From: Ilyonectria destructans
Lineage: Eukaryota > Ascomycota > Sordariomycetes > Hypocreales > Nectriaceae
Direction: 5' to 3'
NCBI GenBank assembly: GCA_020740775.1
Contig: JAHEWK010000007.1
Coordinates: forward strand, 2,604,001-2,668,000
Length of the DNA stretch: 64,000 bases
A model generated the notes under the pieces. The model worked only from the letters and a program-made list of their open reading frames with translations, made no database searches and was not told where the DNA came from. Below are positions 24,698-36,290 of the stretch, in pieces. The number at the start of each line of letters is the position of its first letter. Position 1 is the stretch's first letter. The position numbers were made by a program, and so were the translations under genes.

Positions 24698-25132
24698 TTA
24701 GCCCTTGACAATCAAGACTGATCGAGGAGGCACCCAACCCAGCTCCTCCACGGGCCACGTCACCCACATTCGGTGCTCATCATCGAGCGAGGCCCATGCT
24801 CGCTCCATGATGTATGTCGCCCACCCTTCGAGTCACCACTGGTTCTCAAGCTTCTTCATCATGATGAGGAAATGGGCAAATACGGCGACGGCTTCTTGTT
24901 TCGGCTCAGGGTCTCGAAGAAGCGGGACAAACTCCTTGCCAATATGCCACCACCACAAAAATATATCCCAGGCTTCGAGCAATGGCCCGTTGGACGCGGA
25001 TAAATTGCTGTCTGGGCCGTGAGGGGGGGATTTCGCAAATATTACGGTTAGCGCCTGACGCAGGTGCTCGATGAACCCGTTATAGTGAGCCCAGTGCAAC
25101 ACCCTTAGTATATAAACACGTTCGTTTAGCAC
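24698..25132 (-). pseudogene. C-terminal fragment of a fungal Zn2Cys6-type regulator
   Basis: The minus strand reads a typical C-terminus of fungal zinc-cluster regulators: GPLLEAWDIFLWWWHIGKEF, VAVFAHFLIMMKKLENQW, then, after a TGA at 24833-24835 standing where TGG (Trp) is expected, LEGWATYIMERAWASLDDEH and MWVTWPVEELGWVPPR before the natural stop at 24698. The DNA-binding half is missing; the sequence upstream of 25132 is AT-rich and non-coding. So the copy is both truncated and interrupted by a nonsense codon. Family assignment rests on the WWLEGWA...WP.EE.GW pattern. Confidence 0.7.
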
Positions 25133-25908
25133 TTTTATAAACAGATAGCCTACTTATTATATATAATTAAGGCAGCGGATATGCCCGAAATATACCTTCA
25201 AACAATCCTCATTATTATATAAAGCAAGCAAAATATTTGCGACACCATTCGGACCTAATTTAGCTACGTAATAATTTATTGAAGTTGAATATTAATTATA
25301 GTGTATGTAGAGGGAAAGCGGGGTACATGAAAATGTGTCGTCATTTTTGGATCCCCACAGTAGAACCTCAACGGCGTCTTGAACCCCCGCATTCTGACAA
25401 GCCAAGACTTCTGACCTTCGCCTCTTTTGATGGAGAATGCTGCTTTCCCCGGTCTAATGATCCCCATGGGCAGAAGGGACCTAGCGTGGCAGTATCTCCG
25501 ATTCGCCGAAGCAGAAGGGCCGAATGTGGAGGCATGTGTCCTATCACAGACTGAATTCCGCCGAATTGCCCCCTTGCATGTAATCTAACAAGTCCGCGTA
25601 TAAAGACTGGAATAGTTTAGCGTAGTTAAATACACGTATAACCACTTGAATAGGATCATGATTAAGAATTTTGTCAGTAGCTCGGCACTCAGATGCTCGG
25701 GTTCGCTTTACCTCGCAAACCCGTCGAGCTGGGCCCGGATTGTCACACAATCGTGGTATGATGTCCGGGGCATATGGAAGGGAAGAAAGTCCAAGGAAGT
25801 AGCGTGAATGAAGAATGACTATTAAATCTTCTACTCCTCGGCTCAGGTGGTCTGGAGTAAGACTGTCAAAGAATTATTATCTCTAGTCGAATACTGTCTT
25901 CGCCGCCC
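25133..25908. other. Intergenic, no supported gene
   Basis: An AT-rich patch (about 25140-25310) is followed by normal DNA. It serves as the upstream region of the GH3 pseudogene. Short open frames here show no family features. Confidence 0.5.
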
Positions 25909-27836
25909 ATGATGGTTTCTTTGAGCTTGTTTCTACTTTTTTTGGGCCAGGCCGTGTCCAGCCCTCTCAACGATGAGATTGCAGGTAAGAGAAGAACATG
26001 CTCGCAACCCAACCCCAGCTTCTACAAGTCGGAGGAAATAACTCATCTATTAGCCCGTGGCGTCCCATCCTTCGCGATTGGGATATTGCTGAGTCAATGG
26101 CCAATGCCTTTATATCGAAGCTCAACTTGACCGAGAAGAGCAACATCATCACAGGCAAGTTGTCGCTCAGCGCAGGTGGTTGTGTTGGCAACATCCTTCC
26201 CATTGAACGCATCGGGTTCCCCGGTCTGTGCTTTCAGGATGGTCCCAATGGCATCAATATTGCCGATCTCGTCAACGTGTTCCCTTCTGGGTTGACTATT
26301 GGTTCAAGCTGGGACAAGGAATTCATGCACGAGCTTGGAGTGGCTATGGGCCAATAGTTTAGAGCGAAAGGTGTTAAAGTAGCGCTGGGGTATGTATGTG
26401 GCTAAGGCGTCGTTTAAATAATTATGCTGTACTGACCACTGACGTAGGCCATCGGCAGGGCCCATCGGTCGACACGCTCTTGCAGGCCGAAATTGGGAAG
26501 GTTTCTCAATCGATCCATACCTCACGGGCATTGCTATAGCTGCCACCATTGAAGGCATACAGTCTCAAGGTCCAGTCTTGTGCCAAACACATCGTTGCCA
26601 ACGAACAAGAAACCCAACGAAGTTTCACCCTTCTCAAAAACGGCACTCGCATTGAGGCTATTTCTTCCAACATAGACGATAGGACGATGCACGAGCTTTA
26701 CATGTGGCCCTTCATGAATGCCATCAAGGCTGGCGCTTCAGCCGCAATGTGCAGCTACAACCGTCTCAACCAGACATATGCCTGCGAGAACAAAGCTTTA
26801 CTTGATAGGATGTTGAAGAAGGAGCTTGGCTTCAAGGGCTACGTTATCTCGGACTGGTTTGCGACCCATTCAGGCGCCAAGTCTATCAATGCCGGACTGG
26901 ACATAAACATGCCTGGAGCGTACAACATAGAGACCGTCGGAACCGGAGAGAGTTATTGGGGCGGCAATATCACCACCATGGTCGAAACAGGCTCCATCAT
27001 GGAAGACCGCGTCGATGACATGATTCGTCGCATCATGACCCTCTACTTCCACTTTGGTCAAGATTGAGCCGACTATCCAACTGTTGATCCATCTTTGACA
27101 TACACCTTTGCGGCGTGGTCGAATGTGCTACAGATGCTGCCACCACCTATTCCCCAGAGCCGAGATGCCCGAGGAAACCAAGCCAAGCTCATTCGCAAAA
27201 TCGGAGCTGAAGCGGCCGTTCTCTTGAAGAACGTGAAATCGACTCTGCCCCTGAAGGCGCCCCTCGACATTGGAGTATTCGGCAATGATGCCGCAGACCC
27301 TAGCGATGGCTTGACCTTCAACAAGCAGTTTGAGATTGGTACGCTAGATATCGGCGGTGGTGCAGGATCCGTACGCCACACCTATATTATAACTCTTTTG
27401 GAGGCTATCAAGGCTCGCGCAAAGAAGTATGGAGCCCGGGTTCAGCATATTATTCGAAACTCAGTCCTTGCTGCCGGCGACTTCTCTAGTCTCTATCCAA
27501 TCCCGGATGTCTGCCTCGTGTTCCTCAACACGTACGCCGGAGAGAACATGGATAGACGATCATATGAAGCGGACTGGAACTCGACGCTCGTCGTCAACAA
27601 CGTGGCCAAGATGTGCCCGAACACGGTTGTTATTACACACTCTACCGACATCAATTCTATGCCCTGGGCAAACAACCCCAACGTTACCGCTATTATCGCC
27701 GCGCATCTCCCTGGTCAAGAGTCAGGAAACTCTATTGTCGACGTTCTTTGGGGAGATATCAACCCATCAGGCAGACTTCCCTATTCGATTGCTAAGGATC
27801 CGAAGGACTGTGTTGATTCTCACCCAGCATACCGAT
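25909..27836 (+). pseudogene. Beta-glucosidase, GH3, inactivated
   Basis: Remnant of a secreted GH3 beta-glucosidase. The start codes for a signal peptide (MMVSLSLFLLFLGQAVSSPL). Downstream are GH3 blocks: LTEKSNIITG, GGCVGNILPIERIGFPGLC, FQDGPNGI, GRNWEGFSIDPYLTGIA, CAKHIVANEQET, YVISDWFATHSG with the nucleophile Asp still present, INAGLDINMPG, AAVLLKN and LPYSIAKDP. Lesions: TAG at 26355-26357 inside GVAMGQ-FRAKG, at least one frameshift (about 26565), a TGA at 27065-27067 in FGQD-ADYP, and loss of the C-terminus where a solo LTR is inserted at 27837. One intron (about 26391-26446) is still recognisable. The C-terminal fibronectin-like domain is not found beyond the LTR. Confidence 0.88.
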
Positions 27837-28156
27837 TGTTGCATCAAGTGAATGGATAAGATCATGTAGGTGAAAAGCTCGTGATATTCTTCCTATCTAA
27901 TGAAGGTCTTTGGGTCAGTCTTATAGACAAGGAAAATGACGATGACCTCGGATGACCTCGGACAGCCGAGACGCTCCGGATGCCTCGGGGTCTTTAGCTT
28001 TAGCTAGCTTCTGGCCTGAACGATTGAAAAACTAGGTCTTTGAATGGGCTGATCGTGATGGCCTTATAATGGTCTGATCATGATAGACACCTTATGGTGA
28101 TAGAAAGTCACTCCCACAATCGCCATAGAAATCATCTGATATCCCGATATGTGACA
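27837..28156 (+). repeat. Solo LTR, copy 2 (320 bp), within the GH3 pseudogene
   Basis: It begins tgttgcatcaagtgaatgg and ends cgatatgtgaca, flanked by the perfect 5 bp duplication ccgat (27832-27836 and 28157-28161). It is homologous to 20347-20657. The TG..CA ends and the 5 bp duplication identify it as a solo LTR. It is only lightly mutated, so RIP did not act strongly on it. The insertion separates the GH3 reading frame from its 3' end. Confidence 0.88.
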
Positions 28157-28161
28157 CCGAT

Positions 28162-29811
28162 GATATTCATGTCGGTAAGCAGGAGCCAGGGCCCTGCCGC
28201 GCAACATCTCCGATCAGATTACTCGGCCATGAACTTTAGTAGCCTTCTGGTTAGAACTTTAACAACTGAGAACTTTTTGGGTGTCTTTGCGACGCAAACC
28301 TCAAGTTCATACACCCAGATGTCAGTCACATTGTAAAACCTCCTTCAAGTCGTTGAAAGCTAGCGAACAGGCCAGTTCTGGCTATTACCAGTCCGGCGAT
28401 TTAGTTGAGCTCCCCTTTGTGGAAACCAAGAGGGCCGCTCTCGAAGCCTATTAATTTTCTCGCTAACGTCCGGGGAATGCCCGGGGAAGGCCCAGGACCC
28501 AGCTGGGGCATTACAACTGATCACTTCCGCGGAAAAGGAAGCACACCATGGAACTTGACAAGTCATAGCATGTCCGTGGTAGTTAAACCTTGGTTCTCCC
28601 CACCCTTTGCAGGATTTCAAGCAGGCCTTTCGGGAGTCCACTTACACGTAGATTACCTGCGTGGTAAATGACCCCCTGTTGCGCGGAAGCGTGCTTTCTC
28701 TGGCCCCGTGGTGATCAATGATGACATCGAGGGCCAGCAGCCGCAGAAGGCCTTCATAAATCAAACCAAGATATAATACAGCAAAAGAGACGCAGTATCT
28801 TGTGCAATTTGTATACTAAATTCGTGTAAGAGAGGTACAGGGTTGCCGCCCAATATGGGAAAAGATTACTATCCCACCCCTGATCTCTACTTCTCATAGT
28901 AATCAAGCCATTTGGGCTTCTTTATTCCACTTATGTGAGATGGGCGTGTACGTCCACCGGCTGATATGCGACTTGAAAGTTGAACTGCCTCCGTTTGTGG
29001 TTGCGTATGCTCCAAGAAGTGTTCCTGCCATGTGTTAGTCGTCCGAACGAGTAGTCAATGCAAGTCAGTATAGTTCATGGTACGTACCAGTGAATGGCCC
29101 GCTTCCACTGCTCACAACTGCAGCACTCACAGACCCATATACTTGGAGTCGTAGAAGTGTTTATCAGAGCCTCTGGGGGCTGAGAAGTGTATAGACCGCT
29201 AAAGCTATATGTCGGTAGAAGCTACAGAAAAGCTAAGTGTCCCTAGCAATAACTCACCCCTCTTACTTATCTATGCTGTCGATAATATTACCCTTATTAA
29301 GCGCTATGACTATTTTTCGCCGCCCAATAGGTTAAGCCTTAGGAATAGCCTGCTTAGCACTATAGGCCTTCTCAAGCTTACTACGCTGGAGACTTTGCTG
29401 CAAATATCTGGAATAAAGTCCTGTATCTATCTACACTGTAGTGCTAATAGCTATTAGCAGTACCTTCGCCTTAGTTATCTCCATTCTTACTGTTAAAGAT
29501 ACTATACTGAGTTGGCAAAGTATCTGCTTTATCCGCTAGTAATAATATATCCTGAAAGATAAGAAAGTCCAGCGAATAAAGGAGAAACAACTAGTATAAA
29601 CCCTCAATATACAGCTTGATATTAACTTCTAAGAACTCAGAAGTAAGACTATTAATTACTTTAGTATAGATATCTTAAATAGTTGTAGTACTATGCTGCC
29701 AGTGATTTGAGACCTGCAGGGGCATGGCCAAGCCCTGAACTTAATATAGCGCATGTTGTGTCATATTATGGGCTGGTAGGGCTTTTGTAGGCGATTCTGC
29801 AAACCCCAAAT
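28162..29811. other. Intergenic, no supported gene
   Basis: Short frames such as 28405-28671 have no recognisable motif. The part from 29200 to 29700 becomes AT-rich and may be repeat-derived. No GH3 tail is recognisable after the LTR insertion. Confidence 0.45.
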
Positions 29812-30701
29812 CGCGCTGATCGGACCACTACAGATGGAAATGGTAACACACCACTCCATCGGGCTACTATTTCAGGTCACTATCAAGTGGTCAAGGTTCT
29901 TTTGGGCGCAGAGAAAGCAGAATATATTGATAGGAAGGGTGCTCTGTCCTGGGCAACTGATTTCTTTCTTGGGAATGGGAAAATCTACGTCAACAAAATG
30001 AACTCACAAGGCAGAACACCGCTCTGAATGGCTGTTTGGTATGGATACGAGGCTATAGTCAAGTTACTCCTCGATACGGGCCAAGCGAAGTTAACAGATT
30101 AGCCCCATACGATGGTCTAGCACCGCTCGATTGTGCTCTTTTCCAAGGACGAGATGCTATTTTTAAGCTGCTTCTTGATATAGGAAAAGTGGATCTTAGC
30201 ACAAAAGACGGACGACATGGTCGAGCACCGCTCCATGTTGCTGTTGAGAGTGAGTCTGATGTAATGGTTAAGCTTCTTCTTGATATGAGCAAGACGATGC
30301 TTAACGTGAGAGACAAGTCTGGTAAGACACCGCTCCACCTAGCTGTTTTCGGAGGATTCGAGTCTATCATTAAGCTGCTTCTTGATACGGGCAAAGCGAA
30401 GGTTAATGTGAGAAATAATGTGGGAAAGTCACCGCTCCACCGAGCTGTTCTCCGAGAACATGAGTCTGTCCTTAAGCTACTTCTTGATTCGGGGAAAGCA
30501 AAGATTAATGTGAGAGATGGTCGGGGTGAAACATCGCTCCACCTGGCTGCTCGTTTTAGGCAGGAGTCCATGCTTAAGCTACTTCTGGATACGGGCAAAG
30601 CGAAGTTTGATGTGAAAGATGATCAGGGAAAGACACTGCTTGATATTGCTATGGAAATGGGGCACCGCAATGTGGTGGATTACCTTAAAGCGAAGGTTTA
30701 G
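29812..30701 (+). pseudogene. Ankyrin-repeat protein remnant
   Basis: Ankyrin repeats are stacked along the whole segment. The first part (29812-30080) reads DGNGNTPLHRATISGHYQVV then QGRTPL-stop-MAVWYGYEAIVKLLLDTG. A frameshift near 30090 moves into the long open frame 30036-30701, with repeats such as GRAPLHVAVESESDVMVKLL, GKTPLHLAVFGGFESIIKLL, GKSPLHRAVLREHESVLKLL and GETSLHLAARFRQESMLKLL. Each repeat ends in LLLDTGKAKVNVR-type linkers that are nearly identical, as in recently expanded arrays. A TGA at about 30026 and the frameshift argue against an intact gene. The 3' part alone could still be expressed. Any effector domain (NACHT, for example) upstream is not visible. Confidence 0.75.
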
Positions 30702-30920
30702 GCACCACGGATATGAAACGACACTTGACGCTCGAATTATTTAACTCCGGGGCTACGACTCTCTGAACCCAGCCCATGTATTCGACATGAAAGTAATTTC
30801 CCGCATGATTTTATCTATATTGCCTGGCGTTTGTCTTTCGCCCAGCATGGATCAAAGATATCGAAAACCACACCCTTACCTCCCCACATCAGACATTATG
30901 TCACTCACCAGTCGCGCCGC

Positions 30921-32430
30921 TCATGCATTTCTTCTGAGCATATAAGGATCTCCGGGAAGTCCTTCAGTCCACTTTCTATGCTCATACTCTTCCTCGGCTG
31001 GCTTTTCTCCAGAATTCTGAATTTCCCAGCCACGCTTCTCGACGGCCCCCCAGACCCGAAGAATATTGTCTCCGACCAGCATCCGGACCTGCTCATCTGT
31101 CGCGCCATGCTGCATCAGAAGCTCAATCAAGCTCGGATACTTGGAAACATCCTCCAGCCCAATCGGCGCAAGAGCCGCTCCGAAGAAATCACTTCCGATT
31201 CCAACGCACTCCCAGCCGCATATGTCAGCAATGTATAGAATGTGGTCGACAACGTCGTATATACTAGCTTGCTCCGGGTTTTTGACGTTGAGGAACTCCT
31301 TCAAGAATACCACCATGACAATGCCCCCGTTTTGTTTCAATAACCGAAGCACATCATCTGGGACATTGCGGAGGTGGGCTGAGATGCCGTATGCGCCAGA
31401 GTGTGAGAATATGACGGGCGCGCGAGCCACACTCAGCACATCACGCATCGTCTGGTGCGAGACATGAGAGAGATCGACCATCATCCCTAATCGGTTCATC
31501 TCTCCTAAAGCCTTTCCTCCAAGTTTAGTCAATCCCTCATCATGCCCTTTGGCATCTGCGGCTACAGTAGATGCAGCAGTTGCAAAGGCGGAGTCGCAGT
31601 TATGAGTGAGCGTCAGGTACCGAGCCCCAAGATCATACATCTGTCGGATGGTGGCGATGCTGCTGCCGACCTGGTGGCCGCCCTCGATGCCAATCATGCT
31701 TGCGATGCGGCCGGATTTGAATGCCTTCCGGACGCATGCTGCTGTATCACAATATTCGAGGTCCTTTGGATGCTCATTGATGAAGCGGCGGGTGATGTCG
31801 ATTTGCTCTAACGTATCTCTAATAGTCCACTATAAGGAAAATGTGAGTTTTGCATACATCTAGGAGGGTGGAGTCAATAACTGACCGAGGGAGTGTCAAA
31901 ATGTGTCTGCTTCTCGTCGCAGTCTATGTAAACACTCCAAAATTGGCCGCCAACCATGCCTTGCCTCATTCTCTGCAAATCTGTATGGCCCAACAACTTT
32001 TTGGAAAAGTCAAAGCGACCGTCGTAAATGCGGTTATGCAGTTCAATCCGCAGCATCAATGGAAAGTCATTGTGGCCATCGATCAAGCTTTTCTTTTCTT
32101 AGCTTATTGTGGCAAATCAGAGGAAGGAATACAAAACATGTCAACAGTTACTTACGGCGTTGTTTTGAGTACTCGCCTCGTGCGCTCCGCGTAATCGGTA
32201 GGGTCGACTGGTCCTTGCCCGGGCCATAAGAAACCTAGTAGACTGAACAAAACAGCGGCGCCAGCCATCTTGAACGGGCTGGGGAGAAACCGGTACCATC
32301 CGGAAGTTTGAGACTCGGAACGGAGAATTAGTGTTCGACTGTTTCCGTTGGTGGTGAGCTTGTCGTTATCATCCCTAGCGGAAAGATCGACATCTGTCCT
32401 TGACAGAACATCCTGATCAGGTTGCGCCAT
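30921..32430 (-). CDS. Membrane dipeptidase, peptidase family M19
   Basis: Zinc dipeptidase of the renal dipeptidase family, cleaving dipeptides. Exons 32430-32156, 32087-31886 and 31829-30921 give 461 codons. The N-terminus has a hydrophilic segment and then one membrane helix (about residues 68-82, AAVLFSLLGFLWP), so a type II membrane or vacuolar anchor is likely. Metal ligands of the family are all present: DGHND near residue 95, GIEGGHQ, DLSHVS and FSHSGA. The motif GIGSDFFGA follows. Introns are GT-AG, 68 and 56 bp. The gene looks intact in a neighbourhood of dead genes; it has no evident partner. Confidence 0.88.
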
Positions 32431-32677
32431 GGCGTGCCTTATTCAATGTCGCGACTTTCGCTGACTTAGTCTATGTCATGGAGCATGGAGGCATACCCAC
32501 TCCCAATAACCCGTGGGGGTCGATGTTCTCGCAAAACTCCAAGTCTTATACGATCGAGACCTGGCGAGTCCATACCTTTTATAGAAGCATTCGGTCCACT
32601 TTTCATTCTCTGCACGTCATAGTGAGGATACGAATTCACATCGCACCTTCTAGTTTAAGCCATACTAACTTTTAGTA

Positions 32678-34084
32678 AAGTGGGGTTCCACAAGTCTTGC
32701 AACGCTACGCGACATTCTCGCCCCCGGCGTCAAAAATCAGAACCGCGATTTTTACTCCTTCATCTTCAACCTTCCACAACTTTTTATTATGTCGACCAAT
32801 TTACGATCCTTTGGGACCATTATATCCGCAAATCGCTAAGGAAAGCAACAAACCAACCCAGAACTTCGTGCGGCTATTATTGCGGCCGTACAAGCTGGAG
32901 AGGCAAGGAGTACAGTTGCGATGCGTTTTGGGGTGTTGACAGCCACAATCAGCCGTCTGCTTTAACAGCTTGAGGCAACTGTATCAATTGATCTAAAGCC
33001 CCAGTCCGGGCGTCCTCTAAGTCTGACGCTACGGGCGAAAAGGGCTGTTATTTATGCTGTGCGACAGAACGAAGGCATCTTAAGAAAGGACCTACTGGAT
33101 GACCTGAGTCTTGGGGTGAGCGCTACGACTGTCTGCCGGACTTTAAATAAGGCCAGCTTGTATAAATAGAGAGCTAGAAAGAGGATCTTTTTACAAAAGA
33201 AAGATACAGCTTAGCGGCTTTAATTTTTATATAATTAGGCAAAAAGAGGAGAAGAATTAAGTAAGGTATAGCTAAGTATTTAGGATCCCCTTATTGGCTG
33301 CTTTATATCTTACTTATGCTCTTTAGATTATCTGCTCTAATAAATACTCTATATAAAATAGCAGTACTATACTGAATATCTAGGTCTGGAGATTTACTTA
33401 TAAGGCCTATAATCTAAAATTTATTAATATAAAGTCTTATAGTAAAGGCGATATAATAATAATAGTATAGGGTGTAATTTATAAGAAGGGCCGAAGCAAG
33501 CTGGTTATTATAACTCGGGATTCGGCTTCTAAATGCAGTAGCTATACCTTAAATAGCTATATTGAGGCTCTAACTTCTGGGCTTCTTCCTGATTATACAG
33601 ACACTTGGTATTTTCAGCAGGATAATACTAAAATCCATATATCTAAGGCGTTAATAGCGTTTCTTCTGGAATACGGAATCTCTCTTATTGACTGGCCCCC
33701 TTATAGCCCTAATTTGAACCCAATTGAGCACATCTGGGCCAGATTAAAGAGAGATCTCTATAGAAAATTCCCTTGGGTCGTAAAATTAAAGAAAAACGCA
33801 GCCGATATCGCGAAATTTAAAGCGTGCTTAGAAGCAACATAGGAAGCTATCCCCCAGGACTTTATTCGGGGCCTAATGGAGTCAATGCCGCAGAGGGTTG
33901 AGGCCTGCCGTAAGGCCAGGGGTTGGTATACAAAATATTAAAGCCACGCCTCTGGGGATTCCAAAAATATAGTTACTTTTATTGTAGCTAGTCTGTAGCT
34001 TGTAGAATTGGTATCTTTATTATGTGTGTTCCGGTCAGGGTGGTGGTGCGAGGGGGCTGTTGCAAGACTTGTGGAACCCCACTT
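32678..34084 (+). mobile_element. Tc1/mariner-family DNA transposon, inactivated
   Basis: The element is 1407 bp with perfect 26 bp terminal inverted repeats (32678-32703 and 34059-34084, starting aagtggggttccacaagtct) and TA on both sides (32676-32677 and 34085-34086), the Tc1/mariner target. The interior encodes a decayed transposase. The central part (about 33170-33480) is AT-enriched with stops, which looks like RIP or relaxed decay; the ends are intact. Confidence 0.92.
32850..33942 (+). pseudogene. Tc1/mariner transposase remnant
   Basis: The N-terminal part reads as a helix-turn-helix pair: ELRAAIIAAVQAGEARSTVA then SGRPLSLTLRAKRAVIY and LSLGVSATTVCRTL. The catalytic region keeps WYFQQDNTKIHIS (second catalytic Asp) and LIDWPPYSPNLNPIEHIWA (third catalytic acidic residue region), followed by GLMESMPQRVEACRKARG. 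Many stops interrupt the middle, including the area of the first catalytic Asp. It is not functional. Confidence 0.85.
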
Positions 34085-34452
34085 TAGTTAGTGGGGCGAC
34101 AAGATTCTGCACACTGCGCTTTTATCAGCATATGAATCAGCATTTAGAAACCGTTTCCACCACACCATTCCCATGTTCAATCGTCCAATGCCTAAGAACT
34201 GCAGATCTTGAGAACAAGGAGATTTCACAAAGTGCCACTCTAGTAACTCGATCCACTATAAAGGGCTTTGTGTTGAATATTCGGGTTAGTGTTCGTATTG
34301 TGACCATTACGTGTGGAGGGGTCCGCTTTTGTCAACCAGTACGACATGAGGTAGGCGACAAGTCAAAAGATTCTACTGCACGCGCACTATGGGCATTCCA
34401 ATCTCTATGTATGATTTCCAGCTTAAGCGATACCAATCAAGGTTCTTTTCGA

Positions 34453-35987
34453 CTAGTGCAGTTCTTCCTCCTTCTCTAGCACAAGCGACTCAGATTTAAT
34501 AAATCCATGTCCCTCGCCTTCCAACAGAGCCACTTTGGTATCCCCCCCGGCGATCTTCATCGCATCAGCCATTTCAAGGGCTTGACTTGGTGGTACAACT
34601 CTGTCCTCATTACCCTGAAGCAAAAGCAACGGTGCAGTAATCTGAGGTGCGTGATACAGAGGACTTCTTGAGCGGTAAACACTCTCCTTCGTCTGCGCGT
34701 CGCAGTCTGGATCCTCGGGGCCTAGAAGCAATCCCTCGACAAATCTGCTTTCGAACTTATGAGTTGCCGTTTCGAGGGCAGCGAGGCAACTCACTCCATA
34801 GAGACTGATACCACCGGTCCATATATTCGGATACTCTGCCTTGGACTGCAAGACGCATATCCACCAGCGATGCCACCTGTGATACCCACCTTCTTCGGAT
34901 CGACAAGTCCTTCCCTAATTAGAAACGTTACACAACTGGCAATATCTGCCGTGTCAATGACACCCCACTTCCCTTTGAGGAGGTTGCGGTATGCCCACCC
35001 GTAGACAGTTGAGCCGGCGTGATTTACTTCGACAAATGCATAGCCACGAGATGTCCAAAATTGACACTCAAGGGACAGTCCAATCCGTCAAGGGGCAATG
35101 CCGACTTTAATGTTGCATCCCGCCCACTGGTGTCAATTCCGTGAATGGAAAGTGACATTGGAGATGTTCCGGTACTCGCGATCAGAGCAAACTGGGTATT
35201 TGATATGCGATGAATGCCGTTAAAATTAACGGAGACGTAGGGCAAATCTAGAGCGTCATATGTGTTACTCGGGAGGTCGATGACCGCGATTCCAGCTTCA
35301 GCGTTGTGGACGAATGTCGCTACAACAGTCTGTGAGGCTAGCCTGGCAAACGTTAGACTATTCGCGATATGTGAGTATGGCACCGAAAGATACCGTATCA
35401 TTTTGTTTCAAAGGTAGACTCACCTTCCAAGAAAGACCTCCGCGGTTGCAAACTCGGATTTGTCCAAACCCGATAGGGCAACTTGAGTTGTACTCTTCGC
35501 TAGAACATCATGTTGGTAAAGCTGCCAGTATCCCGAAGTGTCCCAAACGAAAAGAAGTGAACCATCGGGTGCCCACCGTGGTTGAGAAATACTCTCTTTG
35601 TTAGGGCGGCCAGCGACGACATACTCCCCGTAAATCGTGCCATCTGAGCGGCGAATGGCCACGTGGAGCTCAGCGCCATCCCAAGGCATATCAGGAACAC
35701 TACACTGCTGCCAGCTAACATACTCACCATCTGGGCTGTAGCGAGGGTGGGTGTAGAGCGATGCACCACTTGCAATAGTGGTTGGCTCGGTGTCTGGAAT
35801 GATCTCCACGATCGAGTTGTTCACTTTTGAGGGGAGCCCGCCACCTTCGGTATGGTCTTCTGGCACCGCAAGTATAGAAATACTCTCACTTGTACTCTCA
35901 CTTGTATCAGAGGCGTGATGTATGTCAAAATCGCCGTAGTATGCGTCCAAGTTTGCTTCGAAGAAAGATTCGACTTGGCCCGACTCT
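34453..35987 (-). pseudogene. S9 family peptidase (acylaminoacyl-peptidase-like), inactivated
   Basis: The minus strand encodes an S9 peptidase in pieces. The propeller region comes first (VESFFEANLDAYYGDF, ASLYTHPRYSPDGEYVSWQQ, ISQPRWAPDGSLLFVWDTSG), then the alpha/beta hydrolase domain (GSTVYGWAYRNLLKGKWGVI, IREGLVDPKKVGITGG, HKFESRFVEGLL, LLLQGNEDRVVPPSQALEM, GEGHGF). The nucleophile elbow is GGIAGGY where the family has GGSAGGY, so the catalytic Ser codon is now Ile (34869-34871). A one-base loss near 34850 shifts the frame directly afterwards, and a segment between propeller and hydrolase is missing. The N-terminus is replaced by AT-rich DNA at 35988. Confidence 0.85.
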
Positions 35988-36290
35988 GGATAATAAAATA
36001 AAAATATAAAGGTTAAGTTAATAATAAATATACTAAAATATACTATCTATTTTAAAAAGTTAATAATGTATAATAAATATTCTATTATAATAAATATATC
36101 TTTAAAATAGATAAAATAAATTTCTTAATATATTTAGGTAGCTTTAGGTAATTCTATTTTTAGTATGGGTAAATGTTCTTATCTTTAGGTAATAAGCTTA
36201 TCCTATGGGTACCCATAGACACCCATTAATTCGGCCTAGGTACCCGTGGGTACCCATGGTCTGGGTAATTTGCACCCTACCTTAGTGTTG
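35988..36290. repeat. AT-rich insert with gggtaccc palindromes
   Basis: About 200 bp of AT-rich DNA is followed by three gggtaccc palindromes (atgggtacccat, then acccgtgggtacccatgg) and gggtaatttgcaccct. It separates two truncated pseudogenes. It looks like a small RIP-decayed repeat, but no terminal repeats or duplications could be assigned. Confidence 0.45.
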
